From Pleodorina starrii (taxonomy: Eukaryota > Chlorophyta > Chlorophyceae > Chlamydomonadales > Volvocaceae), in assembly GCA_030267565.1 (NCBI GenBank), contig BRXU01000037.1, forward strand, positions 779,001 to 843,000: a stretch of 64,000 nucleotides of DNA, in the 5' to 3' direction. Below, piece after piece: positions 53,092-64,000 of the stretch; position 1 is the stretch's first letter, and the number at the start of each line of letters is the position of its first letter. A model generated the notes under the pieces. The model was not told the origin of the DNA. It was given only the letters and a program-made list of their open reading frames with translations, and did no database searches. A program made the translations under genes and the position numbers.

Positions 53092-53507
53092 TTCCGGGTA
53101 AGTTCTACACCGAAAGTTAAGGCACTGCTTTCGGCCCGGGTGACCCGGGTACAAGTCCCACCAAGGACATTAGGAACTTACCTGCACCCCACAGAAGCAG
53201 GCAATGGTTCATTGGCTGGCAACAGGGAAACCTTGCAATTCCCCCCGGGTTCCCGGGATCGAAACCAGTCAGTGACCATTACCCGGGGTGTGATGAGAAA
53301 GGAGAGTGCCCACTCCTGTCCCTGTCCCGTCCGGAGGTTTACAAGACTCATCATACAGTCATCAGCACCATCCAGCTGGCCCTTGGAGTCGCCCAGAAGC
53401 CTGGCACGCTAGCTACTCAGCAGAAGTGGCAGCATCAGTGGAGCCGCCAGACAACATGTGTGTCCCATGTCCCGAGTCGGGGTTCCTCCGGAATAAAAAA
53501 AAAAAAA
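53092..53507 (+). mobile_element. Full-length tRNA-derived SINE in the satellite, copy a
   Basis: About 416 bp. The head CGAAAGTTAAGGCACTGC has a GTTAAGGC D-arm word as in tRNA-Ser/Leu and an A-box-like pattern. GGGTACAAGTCCCACC matches a T-arm or B box with two changes. The body ends TTCCTCCGGAATAAAAA with a poly(A) tail. GAGCC flanks both sides as target duplication, within the satellite word GAGAGCCCCAGAACGCC. It was presumably transcribed by Pol III and mobilised by a LINE. Confidence 0.8.
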
Positions 53508-53692
53508 GAGCCCCAGAACGCCTTTGGAGGGTCCGGAAGGCCTTCAGAAGGCACGGAAGGCCCACGGGGAGCCCGAACCGTTCTGAGGGCCCGTGAGGCC
53601 TTCAAAGGGCCCGGAATTCCGTCGGAGGGACCGGAAGGCAATTGGGCCCGGAATACCGTCGGAGGGACCGGAAGGCAATTGGGCCCAGAATG

Positions 53693-53731
53693 TTTTTTTT
53701 TGCGAGGGACGTTACAAGGACTGGACTGGAC
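53693..53731 (-). mobile_element. Tiny L1-like tail insertion in the satellite, copy a
   Basis: A T-run followed by GCGAGGGACGTTACAAGGAC, the reverse complement of the L1-like 3' end, with only ~25 bp of element sequence. The same junction recurs at about 55524, 57472, 59050 and 60731, showing that one or two events were amplified with the satellite. Confidence 0.75.
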
Positions 53732-54716
53732 CGTCGGAGGGACCGGAAGGCAATTCGGCCCGGAATACCGTCGGAGGGACCGGAAGGCAATTGGGCCCGG
53801 AATACCGTCAGAGGGACCGGAAGGCAATTGGGCCCGGAATACCGTCGGAGGGACCGGAAGGCACTTGGGAAGCCCGGATGGCTTTCTGTGGGCTGGAAGC
53901 CTTTGGAAGTCCTGGAAGGGTATCAGAGGGCCCGGAAGGCCGTTAAGAGCTCCAGAACGCCTTTGGAGGGTCCGGAAGGCCTTCAGAAGGCACGGAAGGC
54001 CCACGGGGGGCCCGGAAGCCGTTCTGAGGGTCCGTGAGGCCTTCAAAGGGCCCGGAATTCCGTCGGAGGGACCGGAAGGCAATTGGGCCCGGAATACCGT
54101 CGGAGGGACCGGAAGGCACTTAGGGAGCCCGGATGGCTTTCTGTGGGCTGGAAGCCTTTGGAAGTCCTGGAAGGGTATCAGAGGGCCCGGAAGGCCGTTG
54201 AGAGCTCCAGAACGCCTTTGGAGGGTCCGGAAGGCCTTCGGAAGGTGCGGAAGGCCCACGGGGGGCCCGGAAGCCGTTCTGAGGGCCCGTGAGGCCTTCA
54301 AAGGGCCCGGAATACCATCGGAGGGACCGGAAGGCAATTGGGCCCAGAATAACGTCCGAGGGACCGGAAGGCCATTGGGGAGCCCGGATGGCTTTCTGTG
54401 GACTGGAAGCCTTTGGAAGTCCTGGAAGGGTATCAGAGGGCCCGGAAGGCCGTTGAGAGCTCCAGAACGCCTTTGGAGGGTTCGGAAGGCCTTCGGAAGG
54501 TGCGGAAGGTCCACGGGTGGCCCGGAAGCCTTTCTGAGGGCCCGTGAGGCCTTCGAAGGGCCCGGAATACCGTCGGAGGGACCGGAAGGCAATTGGGCCC
54601 GGAATACCGTCGGAGGGACCGGAAGGCAATTGGGGAGCCCAGATGGCTTTCTGTGGGCTGGAAGCCTTTGGAAGTCCTGGAAGGCGATCAGAGGGCTCGG
54701 AAGGCCGTTGAGAGCC

Positions 54717-55130
54717 TTCCGGGTAAGTTCTACACCGAAAGTTAAGGCACTGCTTTCGGCCCGGGTGACCCGGGTACAAGTCCCACCAAGGACATTAGGA
54801 ACTTACCTGCACCCCACAGAAGCAGGCAATGGTTCATTGGCTGGCAACAGGGAAACCTTGCAATTCCCCCCGGGTTCCCGGGATCGAAACCAGTCAGTGA
54901 CCATTACCCGGGGTGTGATGAGAAAGGAGAGTGCCCACTCCTGCCCCTGTCCCGTCCGGAGGTTTACAAGACTCATCATACAGTCATCAGCACCATCCAG
55001 CTGGCCCTTGGAGTCGCCCAGAAGCCTGGCACGCTAGCTACTCAGCAGAAGTGGCAGCATCAGTGGAGCCGCCAGACAACATGTGTGTCCCATGTCCCAA
55101 GTCGGGGTTCCTCCGGAATAAAAAAAAAAA
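54717..55130 (+). mobile_element. tRNA-derived SINE in the satellite, copy b
   Basis: Same SINE and the same flanking satellite words as copy a, with a few single-base differences. Confidence 0.8.
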
Positions 55131-58100
55131 GAGCCCCAGAACGCCTTTGGAGGGTCCGGAAGGCCTTCAGAAGGCACGGAAGGCCCACGGGGAGCCCGAA
55201 CCGTTCTGAGGGCCCGTGAGGCCTTCAAAGGGCCCGGAATTCCGTCGGAGGGACCGGAAGGCAATTGGGCCCGGAATACCGTCGGAGGGACCGGAAGGCA
55301 ATTGGGGAGCCCAGATGGCTTTCTGTGGGCTGGAAGCCTTTGGAAGTCCTGGAAGGCGATCAGAGGGCCCGGAAGGCCGTTAAGAGCCCCAGAACGCCTT
55401 TGGAGGGTCCGGAAGGCCTTCAGAAGGCACGGAAGGCCCACGGGGGGCCCGGAAGCCATTCTGAGGGATTTCAAAGGGCCCGGAATACCGTCGGAGGGAC
55501 CGGAAGGCAATTGGGCCCAGAATGTTTTTTTTTGCGAGGGACGTTACAAGGACTGGACTGGACCGTCGGAGGGACCGGAAGGCAATTCGGCCCGGAATAC
55601 CGTCGGAGGGACCGGAAGGCAATTGGGCCCGGAATACCGTCAGAGGGACCGGAAGGCAATTGGGCCCGGAATACCGTCGGAGGGACCGGAAGGCACTTGG
55701 GAAGCCCGGATGGCTTTCTGTGGGCTGGAAGCCTTTGGAAGTCCTGGAAGGGTATCAGAGGGCCCGGAAGGCCGTTGAGAGCCCCAGAACGCCTTTGGAG
55801 GGTCCGGAAGGCCTTCAGAAGGCACGGAAGGCCCACGGGGGGCCCGGAAGCCGTTCTGAGGGCCCGTGAGGCCTTCAAAGGGCCCGGAATACCGTCGGAG
55901 GGACCGGAAGGCAATTGGGCCCGGAATACCGTCGGAGGGACCGGAAGGCACTTAGGGAGCCCGGATGGCTTTCTGTGGGCTGGAAGCCTTTGGAAGTCCT
56001 GGAAGGGTATCAGAGGGCCCAGAAGGCCGTTGAGAGCCCCAGAACGCCTTTGGAGGGTCCGGAAGGCCTTCAGAAGGCACGGAAGGCCCACGGGGGGCCC
56101 GGAAGCCGTTCTGAGGGCCCGTGAGGCCTCCAAAGGGCCCGGAATTCCGTCGGAGGGACCGGAAGGCAATTGGGCCCGGAATACCGTCGGAGGGACCGGA
56201 AGGCCATTGGGAGGCCCGGATGGCTTTCTGTGGGCTGGAAGCCTTTGGAAGTCCTGGAAGGGTATCAGAGGGCCCGGAAGGCCGTTGAGAGCTCCAGAAC
56301 GCCTTTGGAGGGTCCGGAAGGCCTTCAGAAGGTGCGGAAGGCCCACGGGGGGCCCGGAAGCCATTCTGAGGGTCCGTGAGGCCTTCAAAGGGCCCGGAAT
56401 ACCGTCGGAGGGACCGGAAGGCAATTGGGCCCGGAATACCGTCCGAGGGACCGGAAGGCACTTAGGGAGCCCGGATGGCTTTCTGTGGGCTGGAAGCCTT
56501 TGGAAGTCCTGGAAGGGTATCAGAGGGCCCGGAAGGCCGTTGAGAGCCCCAGAACGCCTTTTTTTTTTGAGAACGCCTTTGGAGGGTCCGGAAGGCCTTC
56601 GGAAGGTGCGGAAGGCCCACGGGGGGCCCGGAAGCCGTTCTGAGGGGCCGTGAGGCCTTCAAAGGGCCCGGAATACCATCGGAGGGACCGGAAGGCAATT
56701 GGGCCCGGAATACCGTCCTAGGGACCGGAAGGCCATTGGGGAGCCCGGATGGCTTTCTGTGGTCAGGAAGCCTTTGGAAGTCCTGGAAGGGTATCAGAGG
56801 GCCCGGAAGGCCGTTGAGAGCTCCAGAACGCCTTTGGAGGGTCCGGAAGGCCTTCGGAAGGTGCGGAAGGCCCACGGGGGGCCCGGAAGCCGTTCTGAGG
56901 GCCCGTGAGGCCTTCAAAGGGCCCGGAATACCATCGGAGGGACCGGAAGGCAATTGGGCCCGGAATACCGTCCGAGGGACCGGAAGGCCATTGGGGAGCC
57001 CGGATGGCTTTCTGTGGACTGGAAGCCTTTGGAAGTCCTGGAAGGGTATCAGAGGGCCCGGAAGGCCGTTGAGAGCTCCAGAACGCCTTTGGAGGGTCCG
57101 GAAGGCCTTCGGAAGGTGCGGAAGGCCCACGGGTGGCCCGGAAGCCGTTCTGAGGGCCCGTGAGGCCTTCGAAGGGCCCGGAATACCGTCAGAGGGACCG
57201 GAAGGCAATTGGGCCCGGAATACCGTTGGAGGGACCGGAAGGCAATTGGGGAGCCCAGATGGCTTTCTGTGGGCTGGAAGCCTTTGGAAGTCCTGGAAGG
57301 CGATCAGAGGGCCCGGAAGGCCGTTGAGAGCCCCAGAACGCCTTTGGAGGGTCCGGAAGGCCTTCAGAAGGCACGGAAGGCCCACGGGGGGCCCGGAAGC
57401 CGTTCTGAGGGATTTCAAAGGGCCCGGAATACCGTCGGAGGGACCGGAAGGCAATTGGGCCCAAAATTATTTTTTTTTCTGCGAGGGACGTTACAAGGAC
57501 TGGACTAGACCGTCGGAGGGACCGGAAGGCAATTCGGCCCGGAATACCGTCGGAGGGACCGGAAGGCAATTGGGCCCGGAATACCGTCGGAGGGACCGGA
57601 AGGCAATTGGGCCCGGAATACCGTCGGAGGGACCGGAAGGCACTTGGGAAGCCCGGATGGCTTTCTGTGGGCTGGAAGCCTTTGGAAGTCCTGGAAGGGT
57701 ATCAGAGGGCCCGGAAGGCCGTTGAGAGCTCCAGAACGCCTTTGGAGGGTCCGGAAGGCCTTCGGAAGGTGCGGAAGGCCCACGGGGGGCCCGGAAGCCG
57801 TTCTGAGGGCCCGTGAGGCCTTCAAAGGGCCCGGAATACCATCGGAGGGACCGGAAGGCAATTGGGCCCGGAATAACGTCCGAGGGACCGGAAGGCCATT
57901 GGGGAGCCCGGATGGCTTTCTGTGGACTGGAAGCCTTTGGAAGTCCTGGAAGGGTATCAGAGGGCCCGGAAGGCCGTTGAGAGCTCCAGAACGCCTTTGG
58001 AGGGTCCGGAAGGCCTTCAGAAGGTGCGGAAGGCCCACGGGTGGCCCGGAAGCCGTTCTGAGGGTCCGTGAGGCCTTCGAAGGGCCCGGAATACTGTCGG

Positions 58101-58240
58101 AGGGACCGGAAGGCAATTGGGCCCGGAATACCGTCGGAGGGACCGGAAGGCAATTGGGGAGCCCAGATGGCTTTCTGTGGGCTGGAAGCCTTTGGAAGTC
58201 CTGGAAGGCGATCAGAGGGCCCGGAAGGCCGTTGAGAGCC

Positions 58241-58655
58241 TTCCGGGTAAGTTCTACACCGAAAGTTAAGGCACTGCTTTCGGCCCGGGTGACCCGGGTA
58301 CAAGTCCCACCAAGGACATTAGGAACTTACCTGCACCCCACAGAAGCAGGCAATGGTTCATTGGCTGGCAACAGTGAAACCTTGCAATCCCCCCCGGGTT
58401 CCCGGGATCGAAACCAGTCAGTGACCATTACCCGGGGTGTGATGAGAAAGGAGAGTGCCCACTCCTGTCCCTGTCCCGTCCGGAGGTTTACAAGACTCAT
58501 CATACAGTCATCAGCACCATCCAGCTGGCCCTTGGAGTCGCCCAGAAGCCTGGCACGCTAGCTACTCAGCAGAAGTGGCAGCATCAGTGGAGCCGCCAGA
58601 CAACATGTGTGTCCCATGTCCCGAGTCGGGGTTCCTCCGGAATAAAAAAAAAAAA
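58241..58655 (+). mobile_element. tRNA-derived SINE in the satellite, copy c
   Basis: Same junctions as copies a and b. It starts the second higher-order block. Confidence 0.8.
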
Positions 58656-61253
58656 GAGCCCCAGAACGCCTTTGGAGGGTCCGGAAGGCCTTCAGAAGGC
58701 ACGGAAGGCCCACGGGGAGCCCGAACCGTTCTGAGGGCCCGTGAGGCCTTCAAAGGGCCCGGAATTCCGTCGGAGGGACCGGAAGGCAATTGGGCCCGGA
58801 ATACCGTCGGAGGGACCGGAAGGCAATTGGGGAGCCCAGATGGCTTTCTGTGGGCTGGAAGCCTTTGGAAGTCCTGGAAGGCGATCAGAGGGCCCGGAAG
58901 GCCGTTAAGAGCCCCAGAACGCCTTTGGAGGGTCCGGAAGGCCTTCAGAAGGCACGGAAGGCCCACGGGGGGCCCGGAAGCCGTTCTGAGGGATTTCAAA
59001 GGGCCCGGAATACCGTCGGAGGGACCGGAAGGCAATTGGGCCCAGAATGTTTTTTTTTGCGAGGGACGTTACAAGGACTGGACTGGACCGTCGGAGGGAC
59101 CGGAAGGCAATTCGGCCCGGAATACCGTCGGAGGGACCGGAAGGCAATTGGGCCCGGAATACCGTCAGAGGGACCGGAAGGCAATTGGGCCCGGAATACC
59201 GTCGGAGGGACCGGAAGGCACTTGGGAAGCCCGGATGGCTTTCTGTGGGCTGGAAGCCTTTGGAAGTCCTGGAAGGGTATCAGAGGGCCCGGAAGGCCGT
59301 TGAGAGCCCCAGAACACCTTTGGAGGGTCCGGAAGGCCTTCAGAAGGCACGGAAGGCCCACGGGGGGCCCGGAAGCCGTTCTGAGGGCCCGTGAGGCCTT
59401 CAAAGGGCCCGGAATACCGTCGGAGGGACCGGAAGGCAATTGGGCCCGGAATACCGTCGGAGGGACCGGAAGGCACTTAGGGAGCCCGGATGGCTTTCTG
59501 TGGGCTGGAAGCCTTTGGAAGTCCTGGAAGGGTATCAGAGGGCCCAGAAGGCCGTTGAGAGCCCCAGAACGCCTTTGGAGGGTCCGGAAGGCCTTCAGAA
59601 GGCACGGAAGGCCCACGGGGGGCCCGGAAGCCGTTCTGAGGGCCCGTGAGGCCTCCAAAGGGCCCGGAATTCCGTCGGAGGGACCGGAAGGCAATTGGGC
59701 CCGGAATACCGTCGGAGGGACCGGAAGGCCATTGGGAGGCCCGGATGGCTTTCTGTGGGCTGGAAGCCTTTGGAAGTCCTGGAAGGGTATCAGAGGGCCC
59801 GGAAGGCCGTTGAGAGCTCCAGAACGCCTTTGGAGGGTCCGGAAGGCCTTCGGAAGGTGCGGAAGGCCCACGGGGGGCCCAGAAGCCATTCTGAGGGTCC
59901 GTGAGGCCTTCAAAGGGCCCGGAATACCGTCGGAGGGACCGGAAGGCAATTGGGCCCGGAATACCGTCCGAGGGACCGGAAGGCACTTAGGGAGCCCGGA
60001 TGGCTTTCTGTGGGCTGGAAGCCTTTGGAAGTCCTGGAAGGGTATCAGAGGGCCCGGAAGGCCGTTGAGAGCCCCAGAACGCCTTTTTTTTTGAGAACGC
60101 CTTTGGAGGGTCCGGAAGGCCTTCGGAAGGTGCGGAAGGCCCACGGGGGGCCCGGAAGCCGTTCTGAGGGCCCGTGAGGCCTTCAAAGGGCCCGGAATAC
60201 CATCGGAGGGACCGGAAGGCAATTGGGCCCGGAATACCGTCCGAGGGACCGGAAGGCCATTGGGGAGCCCGGATGGCTTTCTGTGGACTGGAAGCCTTTG
60301 GAAGTCCTGGAAGGGTATCAGAGGGCCCGGAAGGCCGTTGAGAGCTCCAGAACGCCTTTGGAGGGTCCGGAAGGCCTTCGGAAGGTGCGGAAGGCCCACG
60401 GGTGGCCCGGAAGCCGTTCTGAGGGCCCGTGAGGCCTTCGAAGGGCCCGGAATACCGTCAGAGGGACCGGAAGGCAATTGGGCCCGGAATACCGTCCGAG
60501 GGACCGGAAGGCAATTGGGGAGCCCGGATGGCTTTCTGTGGGCTGGAAGCCTTTGGAAGTCCTGGAAGGCGATCAGAGGGCCCGGAAGGCCGTTGAGAGC
60601 CCCAGAACGCCTTTGGAGGGTCCGGAAGGCCTTCAGAAGGCACGGAAGGCCCACGGGGGGCCCGGAAGCCGTTCTGAGGGATTTCAAAGGGCCCGGAATA
60701 CCGTCGGAGGGACCGGAAGGCAATTGGGCCCAAAATTATTTTTTTTCTGCGAGGGACGTTACAAGGACTGGACTGGACCGTCGGAGGGACCGGAAGGCAA
60801 TTCGGCCCGGAATACCGTCGGAGGGACCGGAAGGCAATTGGGCCCGGAATACCGTCGGAGGGACCGGAAGGCAATTGGGCCCGGAATACCGTCGGAGGGA
60901 CCGGAAGGCACTTGGGAAGCCCGGATGGCTTTCTGTGGGCTGGAAGCCTTTGGAAGTCCTGGAAGGGTATCAGAGGGCCCGGAAGGCCGTTGAGAGCTCC
61001 AGAACGCCTTTGGAGGGTCCGGAAGGCCTTCGGAAGGTGCGGAAGGCCCACGGGGGGCCCGGAAGCCGTTCTGAGGGCCCGTGAGGCCTTCAAAGGGCCC
61101 GGAATACCATCGGAGGGACCGGAAGGCAATTGGGCCCGGAATAACGTCCGAGGGACCGGAAGGCCATTGGGGAGCCCGGATGGCTTTCTGTGGACTGGAA
61201 GCCTTTGGAAGTCCTGGAAGGGTATCAGAGGGCCCGGAAGGCCGTTGAGAGCC

Positions 61254-61667
61254 TTCCGGGTAAGTTCTACACCGAAAGTTAAGGCACTGCTTTCGGCCCG
61301 GGTGACCCGGGTACAAGTCCCACCAAGGACATTAGGAACTTACCTGCACCCCACAGAAGCAGGCAATGGTTCATTGGCTGGCAACAGGGAAACCTTGCAA
61401 TTCCCCCCGGGTTCCCGGGATCGAAACCAGTCAGTGACCATTACCCGGGGTGTGATGAGAAAGGAGAGTGCCCACTCCTGTCCCTGTCCCGTCCGGAGGT
61501 TTACAAGACTCATCATACAGTCATCAGCACCATCCAGCTGGCCCTTGGAGTCGCCCAGAAGCCTGGCACGCTAGCTACTCAGCAGAAGTGGCAGCATCAG
61601 TGGAGCCGCCAGACAACATGTGTGTCCCATGTCCCGAGTCGGGGTTCCTCCGGAATAAAAAAAAAAA
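61254..61667 (+). mobile_element. tRNA-derived SINE at the right edge of the satellite, copy d
   Basis: The left junction is identical to the other copies. After its A-tail the sequence becomes unique (GACCTTCGTTCATACC), so the satellite ends exactly at this SINE. Confidence 0.8.
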
Positions 61668-62450
61668 GACCTTCGTTCATACCACAGGTAACATAGCAAG
61701 GTTGTCCGCCTTCATCAGTTCCTCAATCGCTGCACGCACGGGGCGTCGTGCGTTCCGCGCCCCACTAACAAGTACAATATATATAGTCGTGTCTATCATG
61801 CGGCTCTCATCGGCAATCCGCCCGCAAACGAAGCGGGAAAGTCGCCGTGCTAGCACGGGTGCGACTCCATGTTCCTCGGAAGTGCCATGCGTGGATACAT
61901 TGCCCGGCATATAACCCACCGCCCTCAGGGAACAAATCATTGCAACGGAGCTACGTACGTCACAAGAGCGTCAGTGCTTGCATATAATTAAGCACCTGAC
62001 AGTGTCGCGGCCGAGGGGGGAATGGAGTTGGCACTTAGCTTGCTTGATGACTTGCATGGCAGCACGAAGCACTCACGAACAACCAGCGAGCGACGACTGC
62101 GTGTGCCTAATCTCCTCACGCCGCCACGCACAGTCAACGGGAACCCTGCCCGGGGCGGGTCGAGGTGCCGCCGGCAACGAGAAGGAACGAATGCGAATGC
62201 CGGGGGAAGTGGCCGCCGCCATGGGCAACCCTTGCCTACCAGTTAGACATCTACTACTTACTACATACCACCGAAGAAATGCAGCCCTGCCTGCCGGCGG
62301 CGCGGCCCTCACCGCAAGCGAGCAAGGAGAGAAACTCACTTGCTCGACGTATGCACCGGCGGCCACGAGATGGTCCGGGAATCACGCCCCGTGCACGGGA
62401 TAGTGGCTGCGCAGGAACCAACCTTGCAGTCAGTTCTTGTCTGCCCATGC
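61668..62450. other. Unique intergenic sequence, no gene supported
   Basis: Lower GC and non-repetitive. A short AT-rich patch (ACAATATATATAGT near 61771) is the only notable motif. Short frames, including one of 141 codons at 61978-62403, have no recognisable domain and no splice or expression evidence. Confidence 0.6.
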
Positions 62451-62455
62451 TTACA
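62451..62455 (-). terminator. Candidate poly(A) signal TGTAA of the membrane protein gene
   Basis: The minus strand reads TGTAA about 400 bases after the stop codon at 62857. Long 3' UTRs ending in TGTAA are usual in volvocine genes. 62456-62856 would then be 3' UTR. Confidence 0.45.
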
Positions 62456-62856
62456 TCAGCTCCAACAGAGAAGAGGAGGGACTGATGCCCGCCGACAGCA
62501 GCATGACAGCAGCGTCCCCCCGGGCCAATCCACCGAGGTCGGTCAGCCAAACCGCCGACTACTTCTGAATTATGTTTGCCAAACGAATGACGTGTGGCCC
62601 CTCCAACATATCCCCAAGGAGCAGGCCCGCGCGCGGTATTCTGTAACATGCGGTACATGCCCGGATTGAAGGGCGGGGCTGCAAACCCCGCACGCAGACA
62701 ACCTGCCGCGACAGCAGAATTCAATCTCCCCATAGAATTGCAACCCAACACCAACGCCGATGTCGCACACCCACGCAAGAAACTCTACCCACATTGACAA
62801 CCAGCCGCACCATTGCCGGCGGAAGGAGCCACTGTGCATTCATTCTACCCGTCGCC

Positions 62857-63415
62857 TCAGGCAGCTTCCTGCCTTCCTTCAGTATGCAGCATGGAAGTCC
62901 CCAACCCTCCATCAAAACTCCCATTTAATAAGTCGTCCGTTTTGTCACCAGGCTGCGATGTCGTACGCAGTTCATCTTCAGGCCGCCTCCCGGGATCTGT
63001 CGTATCCGGCTGCAGCAGGTCGAGGTCGGTTGGGAGGGCAGCGTCATCAAGCGCGAGGGGTGGAAGGGTGCGGCGGGGCGGTGCCGGCGTGGCCAAGAAC
63101 ATCGGCATTTCGGCTGACGGGATAGTGGGATTCAGGGCTGTTTTTTCGGCTTTCGTCGACGCCGGATCATCCTCGGCCCCGGGAGCTTGGTCGGAGGCTC
63201 CGGTAGCGGGGGGAAGTGGCAGTGCCGTGTCCACATCGGACCGTAGACTCTGTTGAGGATCTTCGAGGTCCGGGACCAGTAGTTGTGGGTGTTGTGGTGT
63301 ATTGGGAATGGACAATTCCGGCATCTCAGCGGACGGTATGATGGAAGGTAAGGTTACAAGTTGTTGGACCTTAACCGGAGCCGGCGGGTCATCATCATCA
63401 TCAGCGGCTCCGAGA

Positions 63416-63447
<32 letters not shown>

Positions 63448-64000
63448 GGAGGGCGGCGGCAGCGGCACCGGCGTGGCGTCCGGTTGGCTCTGCTGCTGCG
63501 GTTGTTCGGGGGCGACAGCTTGATGGCGACGGAGTCGACGACGAAACCAGATGCAGGCAGCAATAATAAAAATACATTTGAGAACGGCGGCGATTAATCC
63601 AAGTATGGCAAGGATCCACGAAAGACTTAGCGATACCCCACCTTCGGAGGGAGGTGGTGATGGCGGATGGGAGATGGGCGAAGGGGGCAGTTCCGAACTT
63701 GGGGGCGGAAAGCGCTGAGGAGAAGGAAGCGGGGAGGGCAGTGCCGGGCTGCTGGGAAGCGGTGAAGGAGGTGGCAGCAATTGAGGTTTGGACGATGGGG
63801 AGGGTGGAGGATTTGGCGGGGGTCGAGGCGGCCGGGGTGGCGGTGATGGTGGGTAGGGCGGCTCGGGATGGCTGAAGCTAGAGGTGGCGTATGTTGTGAG
63901 GTTCGTCTTGTCTACAATTCCGATGATAACGACTCCCGAGGCTGGTGTGTCGGGGCCCGGAGTCCAGACAAACGTTGCCGTAAAAGAGGGGGCGGGGATT
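62857..64000 (-). CDS. Ser/Pro-rich (HRGP-type) single-pass membrane protein, C-terminal 380 residues
   Basis: The frame is open from the right window edge to TGA at 62857-62859; the start lies outside. Visible order: the end of an ectodomain (SFTATFVWTPGPDTPASGVV), a long Pro/Ser stalk with PPSPPP and PPYPPSPPP words typical of volvocine hydroxyproline-rich glycoproteins (about 63870-63640), one membrane helix SWILAILGLIAAVLKCIFII with the basic stop RRRLRRHQ, and a cytoplasmic tail. The tail has Gln-rich, Ala10 and acidic DDDDD stretches and repeats the motif IPSAEMP twice. It is likely a cell-surface receptor or wall-anchored protein with type I topology; the ligand domain is not visible. 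No intron is evident in this part. Confidence 0.72.
63417..63450 (-). repeat. Trinucleotide run coding Ala10
   Basis: A CTG/CAG-type trinucleotide run of about ten units, read as alanine codons in the membrane protein tail. It is likely length-polymorphic. Confidence 0.85.

Larger units (their letters stand above)
45876..61253. repeat. 255-bp satellite array
   Basis: A regular 255-bp unit (for example starts at 47703, 47958, 48213 and 48468) is repeated with a few percent variation. Each unit divides into about thirteen degenerate 20-bp subunits of the type CCGGAAGGCCNTTNNGAGGG. 45876-47500 is less regular, with short 31-37-bp steps (GGAATACCGTCGGAGGGACC). By length there are roughly fifty full or partial units. 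Because 255 is a multiple of three, long frames stay open on both strands; they are not genes. The array contains SINE copies, L1-tail fragments and T-run insertions that are repeated as part of larger blocks. Confidence 0.93.

Noticed and set aside
46668..60723. Many long Gly/Pro/Arg-rich open frames on both strands in the satellite
   Set aside because: The 255-bp period is a multiple of three; the frames start and stop with the array and have no domain or start context.
61978..62403. A 141-codon plus-strand gene in the unique region
   Set aside because: No homology cue, no volvocine codon pattern that I can see, and it overlaps the likely 3' flank of the minus-strand gene.

Overview
The window looks like repeat-dominated nuclear DNA of a volvocalean (Chlamydomonas-like) green alga. 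The evidence is its high GC content, retrotransposons with the domain set of the Dualen/RandI LINE clade known from Chlamydomonas, the algal poly(A) signal TGTAA just before the L1-like A-tails, alanine-coding trinucleotide runs, and a Ser/Pro-rich (hydroxyproline-rich type) membrane protein at the right end. That membrane protein is the only ordinary host gene I can support. I see no rRNA or tRNA gene, CRISPR array or prokaryotic operon. Most long open frames are by-products of tandem repeats whose period is a multiple of three.

Bases 1-34351 are a nested set of transposons that can be read layer by layer. (1) An L1-like LINE on + (1-1195, resuming at 33049) is split in frame by (2) a Dualen-type LINE on - ('Dualen-A', 1196-33034, 14-bp target duplication). 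Dualen-A is itself split by (3) a second, about 20.3-kb Dualen-type LINE on + ('Dualen-B', 7744-28033, 8-bp target duplication), by a TRIM-like or SINE-like insert (4526-4977), and by a Helitron2-like non-autonomous element ('E2', 30905-32090). Dualen-B is split by (4) a tRNA-derived SINE (22984-23312).

Dualen-B is the main discovery. Its coding frame is almost continuous from 7799 to 27883. It encodes an ORF1-like region, an Ala-rich linker, about 27 in-frame copies of a 77-residue six-cysteine repeat, a multi-pass membrane region, a Josephin-type ubiquitin protease, an APE endonuclease, reverse transcriptase, RNase H, a CCHC finger and a restriction-like (PD-(D/E)XK) endonuclease. Dualen-A is diverged and 5' truncated but has the same order from the membrane region onward, so this order belongs to the family.

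Bases 33049-45762 hold a pile-up of L1-like copies. Several were inserted at the poly(A) tail of the previous copy and several carry an inverted 5' piece. They are mixed with SINE copies and a second E2 element. The long G-rich 3' UTR of this LINE contains a ~262-bp tandem repeat and a 12-bp minisatellite and ends in TGTAA plus A-tail. This layout recalls the Zepp/ZeppL L1 clusters of green algae, reported at telomeres in Chlorella and at putative centromeres in Coccomyxa and Chlamydomonas.

Bases 45763-61667 are a 255-bp satellite built of about thirteen degenerate 20-bp subunits, with 3.0-3.5-kb higher-order blocks that carry copies of one SINE insertion and of tiny L1-tail insertions. Bases 61668-62856 are non-repetitive and probably contain the 3' UTR of the membrane protein gene encoded on - at 62857-64000, which runs off the right edge.
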